From Betaproteobacteria bacterium (lineage in GTDB: Bacteria; Pseudomonadota; Gammaproteobacteria; Burkholderiales; Sulfuriferulaceae), in assembly GCA_003455595.1 (NCBI GenBank), contig DMQT01000142.1, forward strand, positions 1-5,321: 5,321 nt of DNA, written 5' to 3'. Each line of letters opens with the position of its first letter. Within the stretch, counting starts at the first letter, position 1. Below are positions 1 through 5,321 of the stretch, piece after piece. The position numbers and the translations under genes were made by a program. The notes under the pieces are model-generated. The model saw nothing but the letters and a program-made list of their open reading frames with translations, was not told where the DNA came from and searched no databases.

Positions 1-158
1 GCGAACCCACCAAAACCAAGCGCCCGGTCCCGGAACGCAGATCACGCTTTCTAAATACCCGGCAAAAAGCCCCGAACGAGAAGGGTTACGTCGGATACGA
101 CACCATCTGGGACCCGTTCCATAAAGAGGTCAAATACACCACACCCAAGAAGCCGTAA
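1..158 (+). CDS. 3' end of an unrecognised gene (partial)
   Basis: An open frame enters from the left edge (first full codon at 3) and runs 51 codons to a TAA at 156-158. The visible C-terminus is strongly basic, rich in Lys, Arg and Pro. It has a more ordered-looking aromatic stretch, GYVGYDTIWDPFHKEV, before the end KYTTPKKP. About two thirds of third codon positions are G or C, which favours real coding over chance. I do not recognise the family and no catalytic motif is visible in so short a tail. A frame this long could occasionally be open by chance, and the neighbouring + frame is also open for about 40 codons. The gene is followed by non-coding DNA and has no evident link to the ETF genes. 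Confidence 0.45.
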   Translation, partial: EPTKTKRPVPERRSRFLNTRQKAPNEKGYVGYDTIWDPFHKEVKYTTPKKP

Positions 159-203
159 ATCCGACGGCCACGCGAACCTGACCGGTCGCGGCCATGTGTT
201 ACA

Positions 204-394
204 TCAGCAAGACCTTCCGGATTCGATGGTTCGCTTCCGCGTCATGGCGAACACATGGGAGGGCTGTCCGTAAGGCATCAGGTTTTCCAGCACTCCTCGC
301 AGCTTTCCGTTGAGCCACAGGGCAACGGGAATCAGGAAGGAAGGCTAACTTCGTTGCTGGCGAGGTAGACGGCATGGAAGAACGCACAGTGCAT
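204..394 (-). pseudogene. possible frameshifted gene remnant, family unknown
   Basis: Two minus-strand frames join end to end. One starts at an ATG at 394 and reads MHCAFFHAVYLASNEVSLPS before a TGA at 334-332. The other is open from about 341 and ends at a TGA at 206-204, containing NGKLRGVLENLMPYGQPS and FAMTRKRTIESGRS. Both show roughly 70% G or C at third codon positions and a protein-like composition, unlike the Arg/Ser/Ala-rich frame that overlaps them (423-199). A single-base indel near 335 would fuse them into a polypeptide of about 62 residues. I do not recognise the product, there is no clear ribosome binding site, and the stretch may simply be non-coding. It is listed because it is the only protein-like signal between 159 and 440. 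Confidence 0.2.
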
Positions 395-439
395 TGCAGC
401 ACCCTCGCATGGCACTTCTCCAACTACGGCTCTTGAGAG

Positions 440-905
440 CACAGCGGACTCAGGCAATCGTAAGGCCGATGTCGCCTTTGGCCGACAACCAGACATTCGA
501 TGCAATCAGCCTGACAGGCCGCAACGGATCGAAAGTGACTGTTGGCGGACGTCTGCTTCAGAGCATGATGATTTTTCTAGTGCACCATAAACTGAACAGC
601 CCAACAGCGGACATTGGCGAACTCACAATCGACCCGTTTCTGCCATTGGCGCCAGCGAAGAGCCGAAGTCAGCTCTGTGGCCCATAGCAGACGGATGCTG
701 AAATCAGTTGTGGAGCTGCTGATCGGGCAAAGGAGTCATTCACAGCATGCCAAAAAGCGGTTCCACAGAAGGCTGTTGGATGTCTGCTTTTCTGGAAGGC
801 GAACTGGTGCTTTCGACCTTGAAGAGACAGTCAGCATATTCGCTGAATGCCTGTTCAGTGAAGGACAGCGGCCATCTGAAAACGGACACCATCTGATTTC
901 AAGTT
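440..905. repeat. degenerate repeat-like intergenic DNA
   Basis: No credible gene is seen here. The stretch holds several diverged versions of a short motif resembling TGTCYGCTWTKGGCC in both orientations. On the + strand they are at 468-486 (gatgtcgcctttggcc) and 779-795 (gatgtctgcttttctgg). On the minus strand they are at 617-599 (ATGTCCGCTGTTGGGC) and 694-679 (CCGTCTGCTATGGGCC). Similar decayed segments built around a TGTCCGCT-like core are familiar to me from intergenic DNA of many proteobacteria, where they often yield spurious short hypothetical proteins. That comparison is from memory. The two + frames open here (394-687 and 614-955) overlap each other, lack ribosome binding sites and match no family I know. 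Confidence 0.4.
836..899 (-). repeat. left copy of 64-bp inverted repeat flanking the ETF block
   Basis: Read on the + strand, this segment aligns without gaps to the reverse complement of 5258-5321, with 49 of 64 positions identical by hand count. The longest identical blocks are atattcg, ctgttcagtg, gccatctg and ccatctg. Inside the unit the heptamer CCATCTG occurs twice, 17 nt apart, in both copies. Its inner edge is 70 bp past the stop codon of fpr. The overlapping frame 614-955 runs through it, but the 15 differences between copies fall almost evenly over codon positions (4, 6 and 5), so the copies are not diverging like coding sequence. Confidence 0.75.
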
Positions 906-969
906 TTAAAATGTTGGGGGTTCCCAGTCAAATTTATTCCGAACCGGCCTGTTGATTTTTTGGGGTTTC

Positions 970-1764
970 CTACTTTTCCACGAAAGCGCGTTCAATTACG
1001 TAGGCACCAGGTTCACCACTGCGCGGTGATATTTTTAAACCATAATGATCGAGCATAAGCATGGTGTCTTTCAGCATTTGGGGGCTACCGCAAACCATGG
1101 CACGATCTTTCTCTGGATCTAATGGCGGCAAGCCAATGTCACTAAATAATTTTCCGTTACCGATCAAATCGGTCAGGCGGCCCTGATTACGAAAGTGCTC
1201 ACGTGTGACGGTGGGGTAATAAATCAATTTCTCGCGCACCAATTCGCCAAAAAATTCGTTTTGCGGAAGTTCTTTGGTGATGAAATCGGCATAGGCCAGT
1301 TCACTCACCTGACGAACGCCATGGACCAGTACAACATTTTCAAAGAGTTCGTAAACTTCCGGATCCTGAATCAGGCTTATGAATGGTGCCATTCCTGTGC
1401 CGCTGGAAAGCAGGTAGAGGTTACGCCCAGGCAGCAAATCCCGAACAACCAGCGTGCCAGTGGGTTTGCGGGAGATTAGTACCTCGTCACCCACCTTCAG
1501 GTGTTGCAAGCGCGAGGTCAGCGGGCCGTCTTGCACTTTAATGCTGAAAAACTCCAGATGTTCTTCGTAATTGGGGCTGGCAATACTGTAGGCACGCATC
1601 AGCGGTTTGCCGTCAACCAGTAAGCCGATCATGACAAACTGGCCATTCTCAAAGCGTAAGCCGGGGTCGCGTGTGGTTGTGAAACTGAATAACGTGTCAT
1701 TCCAGTGATGCACGCTCAAGACGCATGTGGTTGTAGTGTTGTTTGAGGGCTTTTCAGAGGACAT
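970..1764 (-). CDS. fpr: ferredoxin/flavodoxin--NADP+ reductase
   Basis: This 264-residue cytoplasmic FAD enzyme moves electrons between NADP(H) and ferredoxin or flavodoxin. The N-terminal half is the FAD barrel, with the flavin-binding RAYS at 57-60. The C-terminal half is the NADP-binding fold, with GTGMAP at 122-127, the HGVRQVSELAY stretch after it, and CGSPQM at 225-230. The tail GAYVIERAFVEK is typical of subclass I bacterial FPRs (Azotobacter and Rhodobacter type), whose last residues cover the flavin; E. coli Fpr differs. Length fits the family (about 257-260) apart from a slightly longer, Asn/Thr-rich N-terminus before VLSVHHWNDTLFSF. The ATG at 1764 is the first in frame but has only a weak ribosome binding site (GAG about 10 nt upstream), which suggests translation partly coupled to etfA, 24 nt before it. 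It is the last gene of the etfBA unit. Family assignment is firm; the physiological partner is not shown by the sequence. Confidence 0.95.
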   Translation of the reverse strand: MSSEKPSNNTTTTCVLSVHHWNDTLFSFTTTRDPGLRFENGQFVMIGLLVDGKPLMRAYSIASPNYEEHLEFFSIKVQDGPLTSRLQHLKVGDEVLISRKPTGTLVVRDLLPGRNLYLLSSGTGMAPFISLIQDPEVYELFENVVLVHGVRQVSELAYADFITKELPQNEFFGELVREKLIYYPTVTREHFRNQGRLTDLIGNGKLFSDIGLPPLDPEKDRAMVCGSPQMLKDTMLMLDHYGLKISPRSGEPGAYVIERAFVEK

Positions 1765-1788
1765 AGTAAGGCTCGGTGGATTTTGTGT

Positions 1789-2721
1789 TCAGGGAAGGGC
1801 CGCAGTCAGGGCAGGAACGGCTTCAAACAGGTCTGCTATCAGACCATAATCCGCCATTTGGAAAATGCTTGCGTCGGGATCGTGATTGATAGCAACGACG
1901 ATCTTGCTGTCTTGCATGCCCGCTGTGTGTTGCACGGCGCCGGATATGCCAACCGCGATATAAAGCTCGGGGGCGACAACAGTGCCCGTTTGTCCAATCT
2001 GGATATCGTTGGGCGCAAATCCGGCATCCACAGCGGAACGGGTGGCCCCCAATGCGCTATGGAGTTTGGCCGCCAGTGGTGCCAGCACAGATTCAAAGTT
2101 TTCTGCACTACCCAACGAACGTCCACCTGACACCACAACGCTCGCCGAACCCAGCTCAGGTCGATCAGACTGGTTACGTATTTCACTCAGCCAGCGTGTT
2201 TTAGCTGATGCAGGCGGTGGTGCGAGGTTGACGATTTCAGCGTTATTGCCTATATCGGCCATATCAAACCGGCTGGCACGCAGCGTGACTACCTGAATCG
2301 GGTCCTTGCTGCGCACGGTCGCAAAAACATTGCCAACGTAGATTGGCCGCACATAGGTAGCAGGCGCTTGTATCTCAACCACATTGCCAACCATTTCCAC
2401 ATCCAGAAGCGCCGCAGCGCGCGGTAATACATTCCTGCCAAAGGCGCTATGCGCGGCCAGAATCACAGAATATTCGCGGCCCATACCCACAATAATGTTG
2501 GCGACGTCTTCAGCGAGCGGGTGTTGCAGATGCGGAGCCTCGACACACATCACGCTGGCAACGCCGGTGATGGCCGCAGCGCCCTGGGCTGCGGCAGCGA
2601 GATCGTTGCCGACCAGTAACACATGCACAGTCTGCTTCCAGCATTGGGCTGCGTTGACTAGTTGGGCGACAGAAGGCTTCAGCTTCTGATTTTCATGTTC
2701 GGCCAGAATCAATACACTCAT
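1789..2721 (-). CDS. etfA: electron transfer flavoprotein alpha subunit
   Basis: EtfA (310 residues, normal length) forms a soluble heterodimer with EtfB and carries the redox-active FAD. The dimer accepts electrons from acyl-CoA and related dehydrogenases and delivers them to ETF-QO. The N-terminal domain begins MSVLILAEHENQKLKP. The C-terminal FAD domain begins near GGRSLGSAENFE and has the conserved run GATRSAVDAGFAPND, GQTGTVVAPELYIAVGISGA, QHTAGMQDSK and the closing NHDPDASIFQMADYGLIADLFE. Residues lining the flavin in human ETF appear conserved by spacing: R228 (human R249), T245 (T266) and H265 (H286). Human S248 is T227 here. GGRSLGS differs mildly from the commoner GGRGLKS or GGRGMGS. 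The start overlaps the etfB stop in ATGA (2721-2718), with GAGGG at 2733-2729 as ribosome binding site inside etfB, so the two are probably translationally coupled. Confidence 0.97.
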   Translation of the reverse strand: MSVLILAEHENQKLKPSVAQLVNAAQCWKQTVHVLLVGNDLAAAAQGAAAITGVASVMCVEAPHLQHPLAEDVANIIVGMGREYSVILAAHSAFGRNVLPRAAALLDVEMVGNVVEIQAPATYVRPIYVGNVFATVRSKDPIQVVTLRASRFDMADIGNNAEIVNLAPPPASAKTRWLSEIRNQSDRPELGSASVVVSGGRSLGSAENFESVLAPLAAKLHSALGATRSAVDAGFAPNDIQIGQTGTVVAPELYIAVGISGAVQHTAGMQDSKIVVAINHDPDASIFQMADYGLIADLFEAVPALTAALP

Positions 2722-3470
2722 GGCAACACCCTCGCTTCAGAACGTAATTTTTCAACCAGCTCCTGCACGTTGTTGACCATGGCGCATGCTTTGCGAGCAG
2801 GGGGGTCTGCAACTTTGACCAAGGCCAGTCTCGGTGAGACATCAATCCCGAATTCTGCTGCGCTGATGGTCTGTATCGGTTTTTTCTTGGCCATCATAAG
2901 ATTGGGAAGTTTCACATAACGCGGTTCATTGAGCCGCAGGTCGGTAGTCAATACAGCAGGCAATGCCACCGCAATCTTTTCGGTGCCACCTTCTATTTCG
3001 CGGGTGACTACAGCCTCGCCATTTTCTATGTTCAGTGTGGAAATAAATGCGCCTTGTCCATAGTCCAGTAGCGCAGCCAACATCTGGCCAGTCTGGCAAG
3101 TATCATCATCAATTGACTGTTTGCCGAGAAGTACCAGGCTCGGTTGTTCGCGTTCAACTAATATCTTGAGCAATTTGGCCACGCCCAAAGGCTCTAATAC
3201 ATCTGCACTTTCCAGCAGAATGGCTCGATCCGCACCCATGGCCAGCGCATGTCGCAAAACATCCTGCGCGGCTGCAGTACCCACTGTGACCGCAACAACC
3301 TCGGTTGCCACGCCGATTTCCTTTAGCCGCATTGCTTCTTCCATGGCATTTTCATCAAAAGGATTGATGCTCATCCGGGCACCGGCCAATTCCACATTGG
3401 AGCCATCAGGTTTGATATGTACCTTGATGTTGTAATCTACAACTCTTTTTACTGCCACCAATAACTTCAT
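2718..3470 (-). CDS. etfB: electron transfer flavoprotein beta subunit
   Basis: EtfB (250 residues, family about 249-255) is the AMP-binding partner of EtfA and carries the loop that docks onto dehydrogenases. It opens MKLLVAVKRVVDYN, followed by NPFDENAMEEAMRLKE. The segment V155 to T175 satisfies the ETF beta signature as I know it, with R157, E160-G161-G162, E164 and P171. The docking loop is LPNLMMAKKK, with L188 matching human L195; the position of human K200 is Met here. The ATG at 3470 is chosen because GGGGGA (3480-3475) precedes it by 4 nt and homologues start at MK(L/I)LV. The in-frame ATG at 3491 would add seven residues without parallel and lies across the predicted leader. First gene of the minus-strand unit. 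The lack of a linked fixCX set and the neighbouring ETF-QO favour a housekeeping rather than an electron-bifurcating ETF, which is an inference. Confidence 0.96.
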   Translation of the reverse strand: MKLLVAVKRVVDYNIKVHIKPDGSNVELAGARMSINPFDENAMEEAMRLKEIGVATEVVAVTVGTAAAQDVLRHALAMGADRAILLESADVLEPLGVAKLLKILVEREQPSLVLLGKQSIDDDTCQTGQMLAALLDYGQGAFISTLNIENGEAVVTREIEGGTEKIAVALPAVLTTDLRLNEPRYVKLPNLMMAKKKPIQTISAAEFGIDVSPRLALVKVADPPARKACAMVNNVQELVEKLRSEARVLP

Positions 3471-3474
3471 TAAA

Positions 3475-3480
3475 TCCCCC
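3475..3480 (-). promoter_or_regulatory. ribosome binding site of etfB
   Basis: GGGGGA on the minus strand, separated by TTTA from the ATG at 3470. It decides for this start over the in-frame ATG at 3491. Confidence 0.7.
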
Positions 3481-3502
3481 ATGCGGCACATCTCGATGGC
3501 AT

Positions 3503-3531
3503 ATTATAATGTCACGAATTGTTAATGTAAC
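3503..3531 (-). promoter_or_regulatory. predicted sigma-70 promoter of etfB-etfA-fpr
   Basis: On the minus strand, TATAAT (3508-3503) matches the -10 consensus exactly. GTTACA (3531-3526) matches four of six -35 consensus bases at the ideal 17-nt spacing. Transcription would begin near 3496, giving a leader of roughly 26 nt that contains the etfB ribosome binding site. This is a pattern match; no start site has been measured. Confidence 0.6.
3505..3510 (+). promoter_or_regulatory. predicted -10 element for the ETF-QO gene
   Basis: TATAAT on the + strand, overlapping the minus-strand -10 because ATTATAAT (3503-3510) is a perfect palindrome. No good -35 lies 16-18 nt upstream (tgcggc at 17 nt), and there is no extended -10 TGn. 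A start near 3517 would leave about 27 nt before the ATG at 3544. Promoter strength in this direction is uncertain. Confidence 0.4.
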
Positions 3532-3543
3532 GGTGTTCCTGAT

Positions 3544-5193
3544 ATGTCACGGGATGTCATGTCGTATGACGTGTTGATTGTCGGTGCTGGCCCTGCCGGG
3601 CTTGCGGCGGCGCTGCGCTTGAAACAGTGTGCGCAGAAAGCCGGGCAGGAGATCAGTGTTTGCGTGTTGGAGAAGGGCGCACAGGTTGGGGCGCATATTC
3701 TATCCGGTGCGGTGATTGATCCCGTCTCATTGAATGAATTGCTGCCTGACTGGGTTGCGCTAGGAGCACCGCTCCATACGCCCGTAAGCAAAGACGAATT
3801 TGTTGTGCTGGGTGAACAGGGCGCCTGGCGCATACCGGTCGCTTTATTGCCGCCATTGATGGCCAATCATGGGTCTTACATCATCAGCCTGGGCGAGTTT
3901 TGCCAATGGCTGGGGAGCCAGGCAGAAGCAGCCGGAGTGGAAATTTATGCGGGGTACGCCGCGCAGGAAATCCTGTATGGCGAGCAGGGCGAAGTTGCGG
4001 GAATCATAACCGGCGACATGGGGCGTACCGCAAACGGCGAGGAAGGCCCGCAATTTGCGCCGGGCATTGAAATTCATGCCCGTTATACGCTCATCGCCGA
4101 AGGTGTACGCGGCTCGCTCACCCGCGACCTGGAGCAGCGGTTTCAACTTCGCAAAAACTCGTCGCCACAAAAGTACGGCCTCGGAATCAAGGAGGTCTGG
4201 CGGGTTGCTGCAGAGAAGCATCACCCCGGACTGGTGCAACATAGTTTTGGTTGGCCGCTTGCCTCGGATACGGGAGGCGGCTCGTTTATATACCATTATG
4301 GTGATGGCCTGGTCTCGATAGGCTTTGTGGTTCACCTTGATTACGCCAACCCACACCTGTCACCCTTCGACGAGTTTCAGCGATTCAAAACACATCCGGC
4401 CATTCGTCCGCTGCTTGAAGGTGGCAAGCGTTTGTCGTACGGCGCGCGCGCCATCACCGAAGGCGGTTTGCAATCTTGGCCTGAACTGGTGTTTCCCGGC
4501 GGTGCACTGATCGGATGTAGTGCCGGGATGGTCAATGTGCCGCGCATCAAGGGCATTCATAATGCGATGAAATCAGGGATGCTGGCAGCCGAAGCCGTGA
4601 TGTTCGCCATGGCAGCGAATCGCAGCCATGACTGTCTCGGTGAATACCCGACTGCACTGCGCAACTCAAGGGTCTGGCGTGACTTGCATACCGTGCGCAA
4701 CGTCAAGCCGATGCTATCCCGTTTCGGTACTACCCTCGGCACGCTGTTTGGCGGTGTTGAAATGTGGCTGGCCGCTGCCGGGGTTCGATTGCCCTGGACA
4801 TTGCGTCATCAGCATGCCGATCACGAATGCACCCGTCCTGCATCGGAAATGCCGACAATCGACTACCCCAATCCGGATGGGAAAATCAGCTTCGACAAGC
4901 TTAGCTCCGTCGCGCTCAGCAATATCACACATGATCGCGATCAGCCCTGCCACTTGCACCTGCTCGATAGAACAGAAGCCGTTTCCATCAGCATAGAAAA
5001 ATTCAACGCGCCGGAACAACGTTACTGTCCTGCTGGGGTTTACGAAATAGTCGTCACTGATGAAAAACGCCATCTGCAAATCAATGCACAAAACTGCATT
5101 CACTGCAAAACCTGTGATATCAAGGATGCACTGCAGAACATTGTGTGGAAACCACCGGAAGGTGGCAGCGGGCCAGTGTATTCTGCAATGTAG
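3544..5193 (+). CDS. electron transfer flavoprotein-ubiquinone oxidoreductase (ETF-QO)
   Basis: ETF-QO (549 residues, about the usual bacterial length) is a monotopic inner-membrane enzyme with FAD and one 4Fe-4S cluster. It oxidises reduced ETF and reduces ubiquinone, feeding beta-oxidation and amino-acid catabolism electrons into respiration. The N-terminus has the FAD dinucleotide fold GAGPAG (14-19) ending at E43, followed by the family stretch GAHILSGAVIDP (49-60). GCSAGMVNVPRIKGIHNAMKSG (from 324) is the second conserved flavin region, close to the quinone site. Cluster ligands are C495 in RYCPAGVYE and C518, C521 and C524 in CIHCKTCDIKD. The end PEGGSGPVYSAM is typical. DALQN replaces the usual DPxQN just after the cluster. 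The start at 3544 gives the extra MSRDV seen in homologues (MxRExMxYDV); 3559 is an alternative. Neither ATG has a strong ribosome binding site. The gene diverges from etfB. Confidence 0.97.
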   Translation: MSRDVMSYDVLIVGAGPAGLAAALRLKQCAQKAGQEISVCVLEKGAQVGAHILSGAVIDPVSLNELLPDWVALGAPLHTPVSKDEFVVLGEQGAWRIPVALLPPLMANHGSYIISLGEFCQWLGSQAEAAGVEIYAGYAAQEILYGEQGEVAGIITGDMGRTANGEEGPQFAPGIEIHARYTLIAEGVRGSLTRDLEQRFQLRKNSSPQKYGLGIKEVWRVAAEKHHPGLVQHSFGWPLASDTGGGSFIYHYGDGLVSIGFVVHLDYANPHLSPFDEFQRFKTHPAIRPLLEGGKRLSYGARAITEGGLQSWPELVFPGGALIGCSAGMVNVPRIKGIHNAMKSGMLAAEAVMFAMAANRSHDCLGEYPTALRNSRVWRDLHTVRNVKPMLSRFGTTLGTLFGGVEMWLAAAGVRLPWTLRHQHADHECTRPASEMPTIDYPNPDGKISFDKLSSVALSNITHDRDQPCHLHLLDRTEAVSISIEKFNAPEQRYCPAGVYEIVVTDEKRHLQINAQNCIHCKTCDIKDALQNIVWKPPEGGSGPVYSAM

Positions 5194-5321
5194 TGGGAGC
5201 TAGAATCAAAGCGGCCTACTCTTTAAATGTACGGCAACTTGAAGTGTTTAACGATTAAAACCAGATGGCATCCATTTGCAGATGGCTGTAGTCGGCCACT
5301 GAACAGACCTTCGACGAATAT
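5194..5321. other. non-coding DNA after the ETF-QO gene
   Basis: No open frame of note and no convincing hairpin followed by a T run was seen between the stop codon and the repeat at 5258. How transcription of the ETF-QO gene ends is not evident. The same is true of the 70 bp past fpr (900-969). Confidence 0.5.
5258..5321 (+). repeat. right copy of 64-bp inverted repeat flanking the ETF block
   Basis: The reverse complement aligns ungapped to 836-899 with 49 of 64 identities by hand count. Shared blocks include cactgaacag, cagatggc and cagatgg, and the cagatgg heptamer occurs twice, 17 nt apart. The copy begins 64 bp after the ETF-QO stop, nearly the same distance as the left copy from fpr, and in the same orientation relative to its upstream gene. 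The alignment still matches at the last base, so this copy probably continues beyond the window. Confidence 0.75.

Noticed and set aside
199..423. Minus-strand frame of 74 codons at 423-199.
   Set aside because: Its Arg/Ser/Ala-rich composition looks like an out-of-frame reading, and a neighbouring minus frame gives more protein-like sequence.
394..955. Two overlapping + strand frames (394-687 and 614-955) as small hypothetical genes.
   Set aside because: They overlap in different frames, have no ribosome binding site, resemble no family and consist of repeat-like DNA. The part shared with the right-hand repeat shows no third-position bias in its differences.
900..969. Rho-independent terminator after fpr.
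   Set aside because: The TTTTTT at about 956-961 is on the wrong side for minus-strand transcription, and no GC-rich stem followed by T residues is visible reading leftward.
1195..1479. Antisense and shadow frames inside fpr, etfA, etfB and the ETF-QO gene (for example 1195-1479 and 4356-3844).
   Set aside because: They lie wholly or almost wholly opposite or out of frame with strongly conserved genes and show no family motif.
1789..3470. FixAB-type electron-bifurcating ETF.
   Set aside because: No fixC/fixX pair is seen, the linked gene is a classical fused ETF-QO with its own 4Fe-4S motif, and the beta subunit reads like the housekeeping, AMP-binding type.
3471..3491. Upstream ATG at 3491 as the start of etfB.
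   Set aside because: It adds MCRMGDL, absent in the family, and lies only a few bases past the predicted transcription start. The ATG at 3470 has a strong GGGGGA.
3509..3551. Direct repeat ATGTCACG (3509-3516 and 3544-3551) and the GTCAT/ATGAC inverted repeat (3556-3570) as operators.
   Set aside because: The units are short, the second and third lie within the ETF-QO coding start, and they match no regulator site I know. Chance is sufficient.

Overview
The window carries a compact, divergently transcribed electron-transfer-flavoprotein (ETF) locus, about 4.3 kb long, set between stretches of apparently non-coding, repeat-rich DNA. The proteins look proteobacterial. The ETF-quinone oxidoreductase, both ETF subunits and a subclass I ferredoxin-NADP reductase ending in AFVEK most resemble betaproteobacterial homologues as I remember them. 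Placement below class level would be a guess. No ribosomal RNA, tRNA or CRISPR array was seen.

Layout. Positions 1-158 hold the 3' end of an unrecognised gene on the + strand. Positions 159-969 contain no convincing intact gene: a possible frameshifted minus-strand remnant (204-394) is followed by degenerate repeat-like DNA (about 440-900). On the minus strand, read right to left, come etfB (3470-2718), etfA (2721-1789) and fpr (1764-970). They form a tight unit with a 4-nt etfB/etfA overlap and a 24-nt etfA/fpr gap. On the + strand, the ETF-ubiquinone oxidoreductase gene (3544-5193) diverges from etfB across a 73-bp spacer. Positions 5194-5321 are non-coding.

Function. The EtfB/EtfA heterodimer takes electrons from acyl-CoA and related flavin dehydrogenases. 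The membrane-bound flavin/iron-sulfur ETF-QO passes them to ubiquinone. The fpr product exchanges electrons between NADP(H) and ferredoxin or flavodoxin, and its place at the end of the etf unit is the least ordinary part of the gene content. No acyl-CoA dehydrogenase lies in the window, so the dehydrogenase partners are encoded elsewhere.

The most notable non-genic observations are two. First, a 64-bp element at 836-899 has an inverted, ungapped copy at 5258-5321 (49 of 64 positions identical by hand). Each copy lies about 65-70 bp past the stop codon of the outermost gene on its side, so the whole ETF block is bracketed. Second, a perfectly palindromic ATTATAAT (3503-3510) in the divergent spacer supplies a consensus -10 hexamer to both strands. 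The core genes themselves are well-known families; I see no clear sign of a wholly new system.
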